In this document: in pieces, positions 51,211-63,128 of the stretch
How the letters are laid out: every line of letters starts with the position of its first letter
Numbering within the stretch: position 1 is the first letter of the stretch
Assembly (NCBI GenBank): GCA_900542625.1
Contig: UQOH01000002.1
Coordinates: forward strand, 8,044-72,043
Direction of reading: 5' to 3'
DNA: 64,000 nucleotides
Origin: an uncultured Fusobacterium sp.
Lineage (GTDB): Bacteria > Fusobacteriota > Fusobacteriia > Fusobacteriales > Fusobacteriaceae
The notes under the pieces: generated by a model
Database searches by the model: none
The model's input: only the letters and a program-made list of their open reading frames with translations
What the model was told of the DNA's origin: nothing
Translations under genes and position numbers: made by a program

Positions 51211-51429
51211 CTACTTAACTACTGGTGTATCTTCTTCATTAGTATAAGTTAATTTTCCTTCTACTATTTCTTTAAAAACTCTTTTTACTAAAGTATCTTT
51301 TTTATTTACTTTTACTAAAAGAGGCGATCCGCTTACAAGTTCTCTTACTCTTTTTCCTGAAGTTATAGTAAGAATATATTTATTTGGTATTTTTTCTAAA
51401 AGAGCATCATAAGTAATATCTTGTTTCAT
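51211..51429 (-). CDS. rpoZ: RNA polymerase omega subunit
   Basis: A 72-aa omega subunit that stabilises the beta' subunit. The short ITYDALLEKIPNKYILTITSGKRVREL segment matches the conserved helix of RpoZ, and the position after gmk is the usual gene order. It lies 8 bases after gmk and 10 before apbE. Confidence 0.85.
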   Translation of the reverse strand: MKQDITYDALLEKIPNKYILTITSGKRVRELVSGSPLLVKVNKKDTLVKRVFKEIVEGKLTYTNEEDTPVVK

Positions 51430-51437
51430 AATTCCTC

Positions 51438-51992
51438 CTAATTTTTACTGTTTATTATATTAATTAATTGTTCACAAGAATTTTCCACTGTATAGTTTAC
51501 TATTGAAGTGTCGTATAGGTTTTCATATTCAAGTTCTTTCAAAGAGTTTTTTAATCTAAGCTGTATAGTTTCTTCACTATCAGTTTTTCTTCCTCTTAAT
51601 CTTTTTTCCAAATCGTCCATTGTTGGAGTCTTAAAGAATATTAGATTTGCATCTGGATATTGTTCTTTAACCTGAAGTCCTCCCTGCACATCTATTTCAA
51701 GAATAACATTTTCCCCGGCTGCCAATCGAGATTCCACTTCTGCTTTTAAAGTTCCATAATAATTTTCATGTACTTTTGCATGTTCTAAAAATTCACCGTT
51801 TCTTAATTTTTCTTCAAATTGTGGAATTGTAAGAAAATAGTAATCTTTTCCATCCACTTCTCCTTCACGAGGTTTTCTAGTAGTTGCTGAAGTAGCTAAG
51901 TTAATATTTAACATCTTCCTGACAAGCCTGCAGATTGTTGACTTCCCTGCACCGCTAGGTCCTGAAACTACAAATAAGTTTCCCTTTTTCAT
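51438..51992 (-). CDS. gmk: Guanylate kinase
   Basis: Phosphorylates GMP to GDP. The P-loop SGPSGAGKST is at residues 9-18, the GMP-binding TTRKPREGEVDGKDYYF near 37, and EIDVQGGLQVKE near 100. 184 aa, normal. In the order yicC-gmk-rpoZ-apbE. Confidence 0.96.
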   Translation of the reverse strand: MKKGNLFVVSGPSGAGKSTICRLVRKMLNINLATSATTRKPREGEVDGKDYYFLTIPQFEEKLRNGEFLEHAKVHENYYGTLKAEVESRLAAGENVILEIDVQGGLQVKEQYPDANLIFFKTPTMDDLEKRLRGRKTDSEETIQLRLKNSLKELEYENLYDTSIVNYTVENSCEQLINIINSKN

Positions 51993-52049
51993 AATTTCCT
52001 TTCTCCTTTAATTTAAGTCTGTCAAAGTTATTTACCGTTTCCAGAATAA

Positions 52050-52922
52050 TTACTCTATATTCATTGCCTGTTCTCTTATTTTTTCTATCTCATTCTTGCA
52101 TTCAACAACAAGTTTTGATATTTCATAAGAATTTGATTTTACTCCTGAAGTATTAAGCTCTCTGAACATCTCTTGAAGTATAAAATCTATTTTTTTCCCA
52201 ACTGTAGAGCTGTCTGAATCAAGCTCTATTTTAAGCTGTTTTAAATGGCTTTCAAGTCTTGATATCTCTTCTGAAATATCACTTTTATCTGTAAACAAAA
52301 GTATTTCTTTCAAAATATCCTCTTCTTTAAACTCTATTTCTCCTCTTATAGAATCCAGTCTTTTTATAAGTTTATCCTTATAAATTTTTACAACTTCTTC
52401 TTTGTGAGATTTTATTATCTCAACTCTTTCTTCTATAAAGGCTACTCTTTCTTTGAAGTATTCTCTCAGTCTTTCTCCCTCTTCCATTTTAAACTTTATA
52501 AAATCTTTCAGCATTTCATCAAGTTTTTCTGTAAGAATTACTTCATAACCATCTGTATCATTTTCTTTCTTCTTTATTACATTTAAGTTTCTTACCAGAT
52601 AATCCATCTTATTAGTAAATGTATTTCCCAGTTTTTCTTCCATTTCATTTAAAAGATTAAGATATGCTTTACATATATTTTCATCATATTCAAACATATT
52701 CTCATTTTCTCTTTTATCTTCAAAATCTATTTTTAAATCAACGCTTCCTCTTGTAACAACTTCTCCCACTTGTGTTCTTATTTTATTTTCTAAAAAATTA
52801 AGTACACTTGGAAGTTTTATTTTCAGATTAAGACTTTTGTTGTTTACGCTCTTAATCTCCATTCCTATCTGAAAGTTTTCATCTTGATAAGAAAGCTTTG
52901 AATAACCTGTCATACTTCTCAT
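52050..52922 (-). CDS. yicC: YicC/YloC-family endoribonuclease
   Basis: A 290-aa protein of the YicC family, shown in E. coli to be an endoribonuclease that acts on some small RNAs. The opening MRSMTGYSKL, the following SVNNKSLNLKIKLP, and the C-terminal GKKIDFILQEMFRELNTSGVKSN are diagnostic. The start lies about 27 bases after the rpoC terminator hairpin, so it relies on a weak local promoter (a TTGTCG -35 within the hairpin is possible) or read-through. Confidence 0.92.
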   Translation of the reverse strand: MRSMTGYSKLSYQDENFQIGMEIKSVNNKSLNLKIKLPSVLNFLENKIRTQVGEVVTRGSVDLKIDFEDKRENENMFEYDENICKAYLNLLNEMEEKLGNTFTNKMDYLVRNLNVIKKKENDTDGYEVILTEKLDEMLKDFIKFKMEEGERLREYFKERVAFIEERVEIIKSHKEEVVKIYKDKLIKRLDSIRGEIEFKEEDILKEILLFTDKSDISEEISRLESHLKQLKIELDSDSSTVGKKIDFILQEMFRELNTSGVKSNSYEISKLVVECKNEIEKIREQAMNIE

Positions 52923-52949
52923 GGGTTAACTCCTTATTATTGAGATGAC

Positions 52950-52979
52950 AAAATAGGCGACAAGGAAGTCGCCTATTTT
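52950..52979 (-). terminator. Intrinsic terminator of rpoBC
   Basis: Arms AAAATAGGCGAC and GTCGCCTATTTT around a six-base loop, eight bases past the rpoC stop. Confidence 0.88.
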
Positions 52980-52987
52980 ATTTTAAA

Positions 52988-55900
52988 TTACTGCTCTTCT
53001 TTAACCTCTGCAGGTGCTACATTTCTGTATTCAACATATCCTGTTCCTGCTGGTATCTTCTTACCTATAATTACGTTTTCTTTCAGACCTTCTAAGTAGT
53101 CTTCTTTACCTTCTATTGCAGCATTTGAAAGAACTTTTGTTGTTTCTTGGAATGAAGCTGCTGAAATAAAGCTTTCTGTGTTAACAGCTGCTTTTGTAAT
53201 ACCTTGGATTACTGGTTCGTATTCAACAAGTTTCTTACCTTTAGCTTTTAATTCTTCATTTTCAAGATCAACTATTCTCTTTTCAACTACTTCATCTTCT
53301 AATAATAAAGATGATCCAGAGTTAGTAATTCTTACTTTCTTGAACATCTGTTTAACTATAATCTCAATGTGCTTATCGTTTACAGTAACTCCTTGATCTC
53401 TATACACTTGTTGTACTGACTCAAGTATAAACTGTTCTGCTGCTACAAGTCCTTTGATGTTTAATACGTCAAATGGAGAAATAGCTCCTTCTGTAATTTT
53501 ATCTCCGGATTTAATAAGCATACCATCTGTTACCACTAAGTGATCTCCTACAGAAACTAAATATTCTCTGAATATATCAGGGTCTTTTTCATTTCTGATG
53601 ATGATTACTCTCATACCTTTTCTCTTCTTAGCAGTAATTTCAACTTTACCGTCTATTTCTGTTAATAATGCTTTACCTTTAGGGTTTCTTGCCTCAAATA
53701 ATTCTTGGACTCTTGGAAGACCTCCAGTGATGTCTTTTGTTCCTTCTCCTTCTTTTATCAATTTAGCAAGAATTTGTCCTTTAGTTACTTTTTCCCCTTC
53801 TTTAACCATTAAGTAAGCTCCAAATGGAATTGGGTAACTTGCTTTTTGGTTACGATCTTTATCATAAATGATAAGTCTTGGGTTGGCATCTCCAGATTCT
53901 ACTGGTTTTACTGCAAGATATTCAGTAACTCCGTATTTTTCATCATAGTTAGCTTTAATATAGATTTCTTTGAATGCAACTGTTCCATCTTGGTCACAAA
54001 TAATTGGCACATGGTATGGGTCAATATCTGCTAAGATGTGTCCAGCTTCTACTACTTCTCCCTCTTTTACTCTTAAGATAGCTCCTGAAGGAATTTCGTG
54101 GTCATAGTTACCAATAGAAATTTTAGCTGACTGACTTACTACTATTTCATCTTTTGTTTCTTCATTAATTAATATTTTTATATCTTTAAATTGAAGTTTA
54201 CCGCTGACCTCTGCTTTTTTAGTTGTAGCAGATGCTGTTGCCATGGCAACTCCTCCAGTATGGAACGTTCTCATTGTAAGCTGTGTACCTGGTTCTCCGA
54301 TTGATTGAGCTGCAATAACTCCAACTGCTTCCCCAAGTAATACTTCTTTGTGGTTTGAAAGGTCCATACCGTAACATTTCTTACATACTCCTTTTTCAAG
54401 GGCACAAGTAAGAGGTGTTCTGATTTTTACTTTCTTAATATCTAATTCTTCAATTTTCTTAATTAATTCTTTTCCGATTAGAGTATTTCTAGGAGCGATT
54501 ACTTCTCCGTCAACTATTAAGTCTTCTGCTAATACTCTTCCGTTTATTCTTTCTGCTAATGTTTCGATTACGTTTCCGTCAGATACTAGTTCTGCAACTT
54601 CGATTCCTTCGTGTGTTCCGCAGTCTTCTGCATTAACTATAACTTCGTGAGAGATATCAACAAGTCTTCTTGTTAAGTATCCTGAATCGGCAGTTCTTAG
54701 TGCTGTATCTGCCAGTCCTTTTCTAGCTCCGTGAGATGACATAAAGAACTCTAATACTGTCAGTCCTTCACGGAAGTTGGCTTTAATAGGCACCTCGATG
54801 ATTCTACCTCTTGTATCGGCCATGTTACCCCTCATGGCAGCAAGCTGTCTCATCTGTTGGATAGATCCTCTGGCTCCAGAGTTCGCCATCATGTATACTG
54901 GGTTGAATTCATCAAGTCCGTTCATCATTGCGTCTGTTACAGCTGCTGTTGCTTTTGACCAAACAGCGATTGTTCTTCTGTATCTTTCCTCATTGATGAT
55001 ATGTCCTGCTTTATATTCTTCTTCTATTTGTAATACTTCTTTATCAGCATTTTCTAGAATTTCTTTTTTGCTTTCAGGAATTTCAAGGTCTTCTATACCA
55101 ACTGATACTCCTGCAAATGTAGAGTAGTGGTATCCGAAGTTTTTAAGTTTATCTATAATTTCAACTGCTTTTACGAATCCGAATTTCTCATATAACTCTC
55201 CTATTAATTTCTTAAGAGGTCCTTTACCATAAGTCATATGATAGTTTCTTATCTCTTCTGGAAGCAGTTCAGCAAATAGAATTCTTCCTGGAGTAGTAGT
55301 TACTGTTTCATTTTTAATTCTTACATTAATTATACTGTGAGTGTCCACAACTCCGTTTTGGTAAGCTGTTAAAACCTGCTCTTTATTAGAGAATAATTTT
55401 CCTTCTCCTTTACATCCGGCTCTGTCTTTAGTCATATAGAAACATCCCATAACCATGTCTTGTCCTGGAATAGCTATTGGCTGTCCGTTAGATGGAGAAA
55501 TGATATTGTTAGGTGCTAACATTAGAAGTTTTGCTTCCATTATAGCTTCTGGTGATAATACTAAGTGAACTGCCATTTGGTCCCCGTCAAAGTCAGCATT
55601 GAATGCAGAACATACTAATGGGTGAAGTCTGATAGCTTTTCCTTCGATTAACACTGGTTCAAAAGCCTGGATTGAAAGTCTGTGAAGAGTCGGAGCTCTG
55701 TTAAGTAATACTGGATGATCTTTAATTACATCTTCTATTACATCCCAAACTTTGTCATCTGCTTCTTCAACTAATTTCTTAGCTGTTTTTATATTTGTTG
55801 CAAGTTCTCTTTTTACAAGTTCTCTCATGATAAATGGCTTGTAAAGCTCAAGAGCCATTTTCTTAGGAATTCCGCATTGGTTCATTTTTAATGATGGACC

Positions 55901-56938
55901 AACAACGATAACTGATCTGGCAGAGTAGTCAACCCTTTTACCAAGAAGGTTTTGTCTGAATCTTCCTTGTTTTCCTTTTAACATATCAGATAAAGATTTT
56001 AATTCTCTGTTATTTTGAGCAACAACAGGTTTTCCTCTTCTTCCGTTATCTATTAATGCGTCTACAGCTTCCTGTAACATTCTTTTTTCGTTTTTAACAA
56101 CGATTTCAGGAGCTTTTATTTCTAATAATTTTTTAAGTCTGTTATTTCTGTTAATAACTCTTCTGTATAAATCGTTTAAGTCAGAAGTAGCAAATCTTCC
56201 TCCGTCTAATTGAACCATTGGTCTTAAATCAGCAGGAATTACTGGAACGTTTTTAAGAATCATCCAGCTTGGTTTGTTGTTAGATTCCATAAAGTCTCTA
56301 ACTATTTTTAATCTTTTAGCTACTTTCTTTCTCTTTTGACTTGAATTTACATCGTCTAATTCTTTTTCAAGTTCATCTCTTAATGCTGGAAGATCTAAGT
56401 CATCAAGTAATCTTAAGATTGCCTCTGCTCCCATTTTTGCATCAAATGAATTTCCATACATTTGTTTAAATAACTTGTATTCTTTTTCATTTAATATTTT
56501 TCCAACAGGAAGAGTATCTTCGTTGCTTTCTATTACTACGTATCTTGCAAAGTATAAAACTGATTCAAGTTCTTTAGGAGATATTCCAAGAACTAGAGCC
56601 ATTTTATTAGGTGTTCCTTTAGAATACCATATATGAGATACTGGGGCAGCTAAAGCTATATGCCCCATTCTCTCTCTTCTTACTTTAGATTTAGTTACTT
56701 CTACTCCACATTTTTCGCAGACTAAACCTTTATATCTCATTCTTTTATATTTTCCACAAGCACATTCCCAGTCTTTGCTTGGCCCGAATATTCTTTCGCA
56801 GAATAATCCGTCCATCTCAGGATTTAATGTTCTGTAGTTTATTGTTTCCGGTTTTGTAACTTCTCCGTGTGACCACTCATATATTTTTTCAGGTGAAGCA
56901 AGTTTTATTCTTATTTTTTCAAAACTTTTTATTCCCAT
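52988..56938 (-). CDS. rpoC: RNA polymerase beta' subunit
   Basis: 1316 aa. The N-terminal zinc ribbon cysteines are visible ([10 protein letters not shown], then VCEKCGVE), the catalytic triple-Asp loop NADFDGDQM is near residue 450, the trigger-loop region [19 protein letters not shown] ([15 protein letters not shown]) near 735, and the second zinc site CGTHEGIE / [13 protein letters not shown] near 760-850. No large lineage insert is obvious. It follows rpoB by 80 bases and is followed by a strong terminator. Confidence 0.97.
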   Translation of the reverse strand: MGIKSFEKIRIKLASPEKIYEWSHGEVTKPETINYRTLNPEMDGLFCERIFGPSKDWECACGKYKRMRYKGLVCEKCGVEVTKSKVRRERMGHIALAAPVSHIWYSKGTPNKMALVLGISPKELESVLYFARYVVIESNEDTLPVGKILNEKEYKLFKQMYGNSFDAKMGAEAILRLLDDLDLPALRDELEKELDDVNSSQKRKKVAKRLKIVRDFMESNNKPSWMILKNVPVIPADLRPMVQLDGGRFATSDLNDLYRRVINRNNRLKKLLEIKAPEIVVKNEKRMLQEAVDALIDNGRRGKPVVAQNNRELKSLSDMLKGKQGRFRQNLLGKRVDYSARSVIVVGPSLKMNQCGIPKKMALELYKPFIMRELVKRELATNIKTAKKLVEEADDKVWDVIEDVIKDHPVLLNRAPTLHRLSIQAFEPVLIEGKAIRLHPLVCSAFNADFDGDQMAVHLVLSPEAIMEAKLLMLAPNNIISPSNGQPIAIPGQDMVMGCFYMTKDRAGCKGEGKLFSNKEQVLTAYQNGVVDTHSIINVRIKNETVTTTPGRILFAELLPEEIRNYHMTYGKGPLKKLIGELYEKFGFVKAVEIIDKLKNFGYHYSTFAGVSVGIEDLEIPESKKEILENADKEVLQIEEEYKAGHIINEERYRRTIAVWSKATAAVTDAMMNGLDEFNPVYMMANSGARGSIQQMRQLAAMRGNMADTRGRIIEVPIKANFREGLTVLEFFMSSHGARKGLADTALRTADSGYLTRRLVDISHEVIVNAEDCGTHEGIEVAELVSDGNVIETLAERINGRVLAEDLIVDGEVIAPRNTLIGKELIKKIEELDIKKVKIRTPLTCALEKGVCKKCYGMDLSNHKEVLLGEAVGVIAAQSIGEPGTQLTMRTFHTGGVAMATASATTKKAEVSGKLQFKDIKILINEETKDEIVVSQSAKISIGNYDHEIPSGAILRVKEGEVVEAGHILADIDPYHVPIICDQDGTVAFKEIYIKANYDEKYGVTEYLAVKPVESGDANPRLIIYDKDRNQKASYPIPFGAYLMVKEGEKVTKGQILAKLIKEGEGTKDITGGLPRVQELFEARNPKGKALLTEIDGKVEITAKKRKGMRVIIIRNEKDPDIFREYLVSVGDHLVVTDGMLIKSGDKITEGAISPFDVLNIKGLVAAEQFILESVQQVYRDQGVTVNDKHIEIIVKQMFKKVRITNSGSSLLLEDEVVEKRIVDLENEELKAKGKKLVEYEPVIQGITKAAVNTESFISAASFQETTKVLSNAAIEGKEDYLEGLKENVIIGKKIPAGTGYVEYRNVAPAEVKEEQ

Positions 56939-57018
56939 ATTAAATGTAAAGCCTCCTTAATCGAGATAAAGTTTTTACACTTTATGATATAAAATAAATA
57001 CACTCTTTATGACGCTGA

Positions 57019-60000
57019 TTATTCTTTTTCAAGCATTGATGATAATGAAAATTCTGTAATAGTTTCTTCTTTACTTAAATCCTCATCAACATTAATTAAG
57101 TTTCCTTCTTTATCAAATAATTCTACATCCAGTGCTATTGCTTGGAACTCTTTTAATAAAACTTTGAAAGATTCTGGAAGATCTGCCTCCGGCATATCCT
57201 CACCTTTTACTATAGCTTCATATGTCTTAGTTCTTCCGTTAATATCGTCAGATTTTACTGTTAACATTTCTTGCAGTATGTTTGATGCTCCATAAGCTTC
57301 AAGTGCCCAAACTTCCATTTCTCCCAATCTTTGTCCTCCAAATTGAGCTTTTCCTCCTAGAGGCTGTTGAGTAACAAGTGAATAAGGACCTATTGCTCTT
57401 GCGTGCATTTTGTCTTCTACAAGGTGGTGTAGTTTTAACATATACATTATACCAACTGTTACTGGGTTATCAAATTTTTCTCCAGTTCTTCCGTCATATA
57501 ATGTTACTTTACCGCTTCTTGGATATCCTGATTTTTCTAAGAAGTCTTTAACTTCATCTTCAGATGCTCCATCGAATACCGGTGTAGCTATATATCTTTC
57601 ATCTTTGTTTGGAATTTTTTGAAGAGCAAGTCCTAAGTGAACCTCAAGTACCTGTCCGATGTTCATACGTGAAGGCACTCCCAGTGGGTTAAGTACAACG
57701 TCTAAGTGTGTACCATCAGCTAAGAACGGCATATCTTCAGCTGGTAAAACTCTTGAAACAACCCCTTTGTTTCCATGACGTCCAGACATTTTGTCTCCAA
57801 CTGTTATTTTTCTCTTCTCAGCAACAAATATTCTTATTGCTTTATTAACTCCAGCTTTTAAATCGTCTCCATTTTCTCTTGATAACTCAAGAACTTCAAC
57901 AACTGTTCCTTTTGAACCGTGAGGCATTCTTAATGATGTATCTCTAACATCTCTTGCTTTTTCTCCGAATATTGCTCTTAATAGTTTTTCTTCTGCAGGA
58001 GGTTCTGTTTCTCCTTTAGGAGCTGTTTTTCCTACTAAGATATCTCCAGCCTCAACTTCTGCTCCAATTACTATAACTCCGTTTGCATCTAAGTTTCTTA
58101 AAGCTTCTTCAGATACGTTTGGAATTTCTCTTGTGATCTCTTCATCACCAAGTTTAGTATTTCTTGCTTCAATTTCATATTCTTCAATATGGATAGATGT
58201 AAATACATCATCTTTTCTTAATCTGTCAGATATTAAAATCGCGTCCTCGTAGTTATATCCTTCCCAAGGCATGAATGCCATAAGAATATTTCTTCCAAGA
58301 GATAAATCTCCGCCTTTTGTAGCAGGACCGTCAGCGATTACATCACCTTTCTTAACTCTGTCTCCAAGATCAGCAATTGGTTTCTGGTGTAAACACATTG
58401 CTTGGTTAGAACGTTCGTAGTTAAGTAATCTGTAAGTATACTCTTTTCCGTCGTCCCCTTCTATTTTAACTTTGCTTGCATCTACATAAGTCACTACTCC
58501 GTCAACTTCAGAAATAACAACTGCTCCTGAGTCAACTGCAACTTTTCTTTCTATTCCTGTTCCAACATAAGGAGCTTCTGTTCTTAATAAAGGTACAGCC
58601 TGTCTCTGCATGTTAGATCCCATAAGTGCACGGTTGGCGTCGTCGTGCTCTAAGAATGGAATAAGTCCTGCAGATACTGAAACAACCTGTTTAGGAGAAA
58701 CATCAAGATAATCTACTTTTTCACCTGATATTTGAACGATTTCATGTCCAAATCTACAAGTAACCTCTCCTAAAAGCTCTCCGTTTTCACCAATTTTAGT
58801 ATCCGCTTGGGCAATGAATAATCCATCTTCTTCATCAGATGCTAAATAATCTACTTTATCAAATTTAGCTATTCCGTTTTCTATTTTTACATATGGAGTT
58901 TCTATAAATCCATATTTGTTAACTTTTGCATATGTAGCAAGTGAACCGATAAGTCCAATGTTTGGTCCCTCTGGTGTTTCTATTGGACAAACTCTTCCGT
59001 AGTGAGAGTCGTGAACGTCTCTAACCTCGAATCCTGCTCTTTCTCTTGAAAGTCCTCCAGGTCCAAGTGCAGAAATTCTTCTTTTGTGAGTAAGTTCTGC
59101 CAGTGGATTAGATTGGTCCATGAATTGTGATAACTGTCCTGATCCAAAGAAGTCAAGGATTAAAGCATTTAATGGTCTTGTGTTCAGTAAAGATTGAGAT
59201 GATAAAGCTTCTGAATCTTGAATTGTCATCTTTTCTTTTACCATTTTTCCCATTTTTGCTAAACCTGTTCTGATCTGCATTAAAAGAAGTTCTCCAACTC
59301 CTCTTATTCTTCTGTTGCATAAATTGTCTATGTCATCAGTATGTCCTTCTCCATTGTAAAGGTCCATAATCATTTCCATAGTTCTTACAATGTCTTCTTT
59401 AGTTAAAAGAATTTGTGTTTCAGGAATATCAAGTCCTAATCTTTTATTTAATTTATATCTTCCAACCGGCTCAAGATCATATCTTTGAGGATTGAAGAAC
59501 ATTTGTCTTATAAGTGATTTAGCAGAATCTATAGTTACAAGATCTCCTGGTCTAAGCTTTTTAAATACTTCTGTTACTGCCTCTTCTTTAGTTGCTGTAG
59601 AGTCATTTAAAATAGTATTAGCTAAAATTTTCTCTTCTGGTTTTACTTCCCAGTAAGTAATTTCCATTATTTTTTTATCTATAATTTTACTGATTAATTC
59701 ATCACTGATTACAGTTGATGCTTCTCCGATAAATTCTCCGCTCTCTTCATCAACTATATCTTCTTTTAGGAAGCTTCCTTCCATTTTTACTTTTAATTCA
59801 TCAAGTATATCCTGCTTGCTTGTATATTTCTCATAGAAAGTCGATAAATCTAATTTTTTTATTTCTAAAAACTCATCCATGATGTCTTCGTTTGTATCAA
59901 AGAAATCAATAGCTTTTAAAAATACTGTAGCTAATACTTTTTTCTTTCTGTCGATTTTAACATTTAAAAAGTCATTTTTATCAGTTTCAAACTCAAGCCA

Positions 60001-60528
60001 AGTTCCTTTATATGGAATAATTTTTCCAACAAAAAGGTCTTTACCTATTTGAAGGTTTACTTCTTTGTCAAATGATACACCTGGTGATCTGTGTAATTGT
60101 GATACAACTACTCTTTCAGCACCGTTGATTATGAAAGTTCCTCTTGGAGTCATTAAAGGAACTTCTCCAAAATAAACTAAACTTTCCTGTATTTCATTTC
60201 CGCTCTTTTTATTTGTTAATCTCAATCTCACTTTTAATGAAGCAGAGTATGTTTTTCCTCTTTTCTTACATTCTAATTCGTCATTTAGAGGCTTTTCAGC
60301 TTCATGCAGTTCATACGCGATATATTCCAGCTTAATATCTCCATTAGAAGACTCTATTGGAAATATTTCTCTAAATGCAGATTCTAAACCTTTATCTTCT
60401 CTTGATAATGGATTCTTATTTGCTTGAATAAAATCTTCGTAAGAATTTAATTGAAATTCAAGGAAGTGAGGCATTTCTCCTCTTTCTTTGATTTTTCCAA
60501 AATTTAATCTTTCAACGAGTTTCCCCAT
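57019..60528 (-). CDS. rpoB: RNA polymerase beta subunit
   Basis: 1169 aa. The rifampicin-pocket segment [19 protein letters not shown] followed by ISALGPGGL is near residue 480; the residues corresponding to E. coli D516, H526 and S531 are the sensitive types. [20 protein letters not shown] and the C-terminal [27 protein letters not shown] are typical. A 140-base gap separates it from the rplL terminator, so rpoBC can have its own promoter, though I see no clear match there. Confidence 0.97.
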   Translation of the reverse strand: MGKLVERLNFGKIKERGEMPHFLEFQLNSYEDFIQANKNPLSREDKGLESAFREIFPIESSNGDIKLEYIAYELHEAEKPLNDELECKKRGKTYSASLKVRLRLTNKKSGNEIQESLVYFGEVPLMTPRGTFIINGAERVVVSQLHRSPGVSFDKEVNLQIGKDLFVGKIIPYKGTWLEFETDKNDFLNVKIDRKKKVLATVFLKAIDFFDTNEDIMDEFLEIKKLDLSTFYEKYTSKQDILDELKVKMEGSFLKEDIVDEESGEFIGEASTVISDELISKIIDKKIMEITYWEVKPEEKILANTILNDSTATKEEAVTEVFKKLRPGDLVTIDSAKSLIRQMFFNPQRYDLEPVGRYKLNKRLGLDIPETQILLTKEDIVRTMEMIMDLYNGEGHTDDIDNLCNRRIRGVGELLLMQIRTGLAKMGKMVKEKMTIQDSEALSSQSLLNTRPLNALILDFFGSGQLSQFMDQSNPLAELTHKRRISALGPGGLSRERAGFEVRDVHDSHYGRVCPIETPEGPNIGLIGSLATYAKVNKYGFIETPYVKIENGIAKFDKVDYLASDEEDGLFIAQADTKIGENGELLGEVTCRFGHEIVQISGEKVDYLDVSPKQVVSVSAGLIPFLEHDDANRALMGSNMQRQAVPLLRTEAPYVGTGIERKVAVDSGAVVISEVDGVVTYVDASKVKIEGDDGKEYTYRLLNYERSNQAMCLHQKPIADLGDRVKKGDVIADGPATKGGDLSLGRNILMAFMPWEGYNYEDAILISDRLRKDDVFTSIHIEEYEIEARNTKLGDEEITREIPNVSEEALRNLDANGVIVIGAEVEAGDILVGKTAPKGETEPPAEEKLLRAIFGEKARDVRDTSLRMPHGSKGTVVEVLELSRENGDDLKAGVNKAIRIFVAEKRKITVGDKMSGRHGNKGVVSRVLPAEDMPFLADGTHLDVVLNPLGVPSRMNIGQVLEVHLGLALQKIPNKDERYIATPVFDGASEDEVKDFLEKSGYPRSGKVTLYDGRTGEKFDNPVTVGIMYMLKLHHLVEDKMHARAIGPYSLVTQQPLGGKAQFGGQRLGEMEVWALEAYGASNILQEMLTVKSDDINGRTKTYEAIVKGEDMPEADLPESFKVLLKEFQAIALDVELFDKEGNLINVDEDLSKEETITEFSLSSMLEKE

Positions 60529-60671
60529 TTACTCACACCCCTTCAATTTTTATTGTGTCAATACTTAACCTATTGAAAGCAACATATTTTATTATATATT
60601 AATTTCAAGAGATTAAGTATTAACTAAGTAAAAAATTAGATATAAAACTCAACACTCTATAACATGATTAA

Positions 60672-60698
60672 AATAGGCACTCAGTTTGAGTGCCTATT
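60672..60698 (-). terminator. Intrinsic terminator of rplL
   Basis: Arms AATAGGCACTCA and TGAGTGCCTATT around a three-base loop, 42 bases past the rplL stop; partial read-through to rpoBC is possible. Confidence 0.83.
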
Positions 60699-60739
60699 GT
60701 TTTGTTTATTCAGTACAATTTTTTGTATTAGAAATAAAA

Positions 60740-61105
60740 CTATTTAACTTCTACTGTTGCTCCAGCAGCTTCTAATTTAGCTTTTATTTCAGCAGCTTCT
60801 TCTTTAGAAGCTCCTTCTTTAATAACTCCACCGTTGTCAGCTAATTCTTTAGCTTCTTTTAATCCTAATCCAGTGATTCCTCTGATTTCTTTAATAACTC
60901 CGATTTTTTTGTCTCCAGCGTTTGTTAATACAACGTCGAATTCAGTTTTCTCCTCAACTTCAGCTGCTGCTGGTCCTGCTGCTACTGCAACTGGTGCTGC
61001 TGCTGTTACTCCAAAGTGCTCTTCTAAAGCTGATACTAATTCTCTTAATTCTAAAACTGACATAGCTTCTAAGTCAGCGATAAATTGTTCTTTATTGAAT
61101 GCCAT
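60740..61105 (-). CDS. rplL: 50S ribosomal protein L7/L12
   Basis: 121 aa stalk protein. N-terminal dimerisation helix, Ala-rich hinge ([15 protein letters not shown]), and the C-terminal factor-binding domain with [14 protein letters not shown]. Follows rplJ by 60 bases. Confidence 0.97.
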   Translation of the reverse strand: MAFNKEQFIADLEAMSVLELRELVSALEEHFGVTAAAPVAVAAGPAAAEVEEKTEFDVVLTNAGDKKIGVIKEIRGITGLGLKEAKELADNGGVIKEGASKEEAAEIKAKLEAAGATVEVK

Positions 61106-61165
61106 TATTTTTTCCTCCTATAATTTTCGATAATATGATTTATAATTTTTTTATTTTTTTAATAA

Positions 61166-61672
61166 TTATTCAGCTGCTGCTTCTTTTTTGTCAGCTACTG
61201 CAACTAAACCGTAAGCAAGTTTTCTTACTGGTCCTAACATTCCGTTTAACACCATAGATAGTAATTGTTCTCTTGAAGGTAAGCTTGCTAGTGCAACAAC
61301 TTCAGCTTCACTAACTCTTTTACCTGTTAAAAGTCCACCTTTGATGTTGAATATTTTTGCTTTAGCATTAGCTTTAGAAACTTCGTTCATAACCTTAGCT
61401 GGTGCTACAACATCATCATATCCGAATGCGAATGCTGTTGTTCCTTCTAAGATATCGTCAAATGATTCCTCAACTCCTGCTTCTTTAAGTGCTATTTTGA
61501 ATAATCTGTTTTTAGCAACTAAGTATTCACCACCAGATTCTCTTAAAGATTTTCTTAATTGAGTTTCTGATTTAACGTTAATACCTTGATAGTCAACTAA
61601 AACGATAGATTGAGCTCTTTTAATTCTTTCTGCTAATTCTGCTACTGCTTGAACTTTTGCTTGATTTGCCAT
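61166..61672 (-). CDS. rplJ: 50S ribosomal protein L10
   Basis: 168 aa. L10 anchors the L7/L12 dimers on the ribosome and, with them, represses its own operon by binding the leader. SIVLVDYQGINVKSETQLRKSLRESG and VAKNRLFKIAL are family marks. An L10-type leader structure precedes it (61706-61815). Confidence 0.97.
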   Translation of the reverse strand: MANQAKVQAVAELAERIKRAQSIVLVDYQGINVKSETQLRKSLRESGGEYLVAKNRLFKIALKEAGVEESFDDILEGTTAFAFGYDDVVAPAKVMNEVSKANAKAKIFNIKGGLLTGKRVSEAEVVALASLPSREQLLSMVLNGMLGPVRKLAYGLVAVADKKEAAAE

Positions 61673-61705
61673 TTTTACGATTCCACCTCCTCTTTATTTA
61701 AAATT

Positions 61706-61815
61706 ACCTCCGTACCATTTTTGAAGTGGAACGGAGGTCATAAACTCTTCTGAGGTCAACGAACTTCTCTGTCCAACCTCGGTAGGATTTATGGCTTTCG
61801 CCACCCACTGTCTTT
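61706..61815 (-). promoter_or_regulatory. L10 (rplJL) autoregulatory leader
   Basis: The 184-base rplA-rplJ gap holds the conserved L10-leader elements on the minus strand: AGACAGTGGGTGGCGAAAGC, then a kink-turn-like interior, ending in the strong hairpin ACCTCCGT ... ACGGAGGT (61706-61738) just before the rplJ ribosome-binding site. This is the known site where the L10-L12 complex binds its mRNA and represses translation. Confidence 0.85.
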
Positions 61816-61856
61816 AGTTTGGATCTATATAAAATTTCTTATCCAACTTGATTTAA

Positions 61857-62567
61857 TTACGCACCAATTTCTTTAGCAACTAATAATGGATCGATTTTTA
61901 CTCCTGGTCCCATTGTTAAAGAAACAGCAACAGTTCTTAAATATTGTCCTTTTGCATCTGCAGGTTTTAATCTGATGATTTCTCCCATGAATGCTTTAAA
62001 GTTTTCGTAAACTTTCTCGTCATCAAAATCAGCTTTACCGATTGGTACGTGAATTGATCCTAATTTGTCTACTCTGAATGCTAATTTACCTTTTTTGAAT
62101 TCAGATACAGCTGCTGCAATGTTTGGAGTAACTGTTCCTGATTTAGGGTTAGGCATTAAACCTTTAGTTCCTAATATTTTTCCTAATCTTCCTAATTTAG
62201 GCATCATGTCTGGAGTAGCGATTACGATATCAAAATCTAACCAACCTTGTTGGATTTTTTCGATATACTCTTCAGCTCCAGCATAATCTGCTCCAGCTTC
62301 TAAAGCTTTGTTTATATTTTCACCTTGAGTGATTGCTAATATTTTTACAGATTTTCCAGTTCCGTGTGGTAATACAACTGTTCCTCTGATTTGTTGGCTA
62401 GCGTGTCTTGGGTCAACACCAAGTCTTAAAGCTACCTCTATAGTTTCTAAGAACTTAGCAGTTCTTGTTTTCTTTATTAATTCTAATGCTTCTTTAACTT
62501 CATATAATTTTGTTGTATCAACTAACTTAGCTACTTCTAAGTATTTTTTTCCTCTATGTTTTGCCAT
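61857..62567 (-). CDS. rplA: 50S ribosomal protein L1
   Basis: 236 aa. [27 protein letters not shown] near residue 150 is the L1 signature. L1 binds 23S rRNA at the L1 stalk and in many bacteria represses the rplKA mRNA. Follows rplK by 76 bases. Confidence 0.97.
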   Translation of the reverse strand: MAKHRGKKYLEVAKLVDTTKLYEVKEALELIKKTRTAKFLETIEVALRLGVDPRHASQQIRGTVVLPHGTGKSVKILAITQGENINKALEAGADYAGAEEYIEKIQQGWLDFDIVIATPDMMPKLGRLGKILGTKGLMPNPKSGTVTPNIAAAVSEFKKGKLAFRVDKLGSIHVPIGKADFDDEKVYENFKAFMGEIIRLKPADAKGQYLRTVAVSLTMGPGVKIDPLLVAKEIGA

Positions 62568-62579
62568 TTTAAAAATTTC

Positions 62580-62615
62580 CTCCTTTTGTGGTCACTGGAT
62601 TTCTCCTACCACTTA
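62580..62615 (-). promoter_or_regulatory. Possible L1-binding leader stem before rplA
   Basis: The minus-strand sequence AGTGGTAGGAGAAAT ... GTGACCAC just before the AAGGAGG of rplA can pair GTGG with CCAC. A sister motif (AGTGGGAGATAAATC ... TACCAC) precedes rplK. The GTGGgAG-like core resembles L1 target sites, but this is inference. Confidence 0.4.
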
Positions 62616-62643
62616 ATATATCCGACAAAGATTAGATCTGTAA

Positions 62644-63069
62644 TTAATCTTCTATTTTTATTCCCATAGATCTTGCAGATCCTGCTATTATAGACATTGC
62701 TGCTTCTATTGATCCAGCGTTTAAATCTGGCATTTTTGTTTCAGCAATTTCTTTTAATTTTTCTTTAGTGATAGTTCCTGCAACTTGTTTTTTAGAGTTT
62801 CCAGCTCCAGATTGTACTCCAGCAGCTTTCTTTAATAAATCTGATGCAGGTGGAGTTTTCATTATAAATGTGAATGATCTGTCGTTGTAAACAGAAATTT
62901 CAACTGGAATAATCCATCCTGATTTATCTTGAGTTTTTGCATTGAATGCTTTACAGAACTCCATAATGTTAACACCGTGTTGTCCAAGAGCTGGTCCAAC
63001 TGGTGGTGCAGGGTTAGCTTTTCCTGCTGGTAATTGTAATTTAATTATTTTAATAACTTCTTTTGCCAT
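62644..63069 (-). CDS. rplK: 50S ribosomal protein L11
   Basis: 141 aa. [28 protein letters not shown] is the diagnostic opening. L11 forms the GTPase-associated centre with L10. Follows nusG by 59 bases and precedes rplA. Confidence 0.97.
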   Translation of the reverse strand: MAKEVIKIIKLQLPAGKANPAPPVGPALGQHGVNIMEFCKAFNAKTQDKSGWIIPVEISVYNDRSFTFIMKTPPASDLLKKAAGVQSGAGNSKKQVAGTITKEKLKEIAETKMPDLNAGSIEAAMSIIAGSARSMGIKIED

Positions 63070-63081
63070 TTTTTAAATTTC

Positions 63082-63118
63082 CTCCTTATGTGGTACTAGT
63101 GATTTATCTCCCACTGAT
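63082..63118 (-). promoter_or_regulatory. Possible L1-binding leader stem before rplK
   Basis: Minus-strand AGTGGGAGATAAATC followed by ACTAGTACCAC, immediately before AAGGAGG of rplK; GTGG pairs with CCAC. Same design as the element before rplA. Confidence 0.42.
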
Positions 63119-63128
63119 TAGAACAGAA

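Noticed and set aside
58990..59130. Rifampicin-resistance change in rpoB
   Set aside because: The residues corresponding to E. coli D516, H526 and S531 are the sensitive types; no canonical change is seen.
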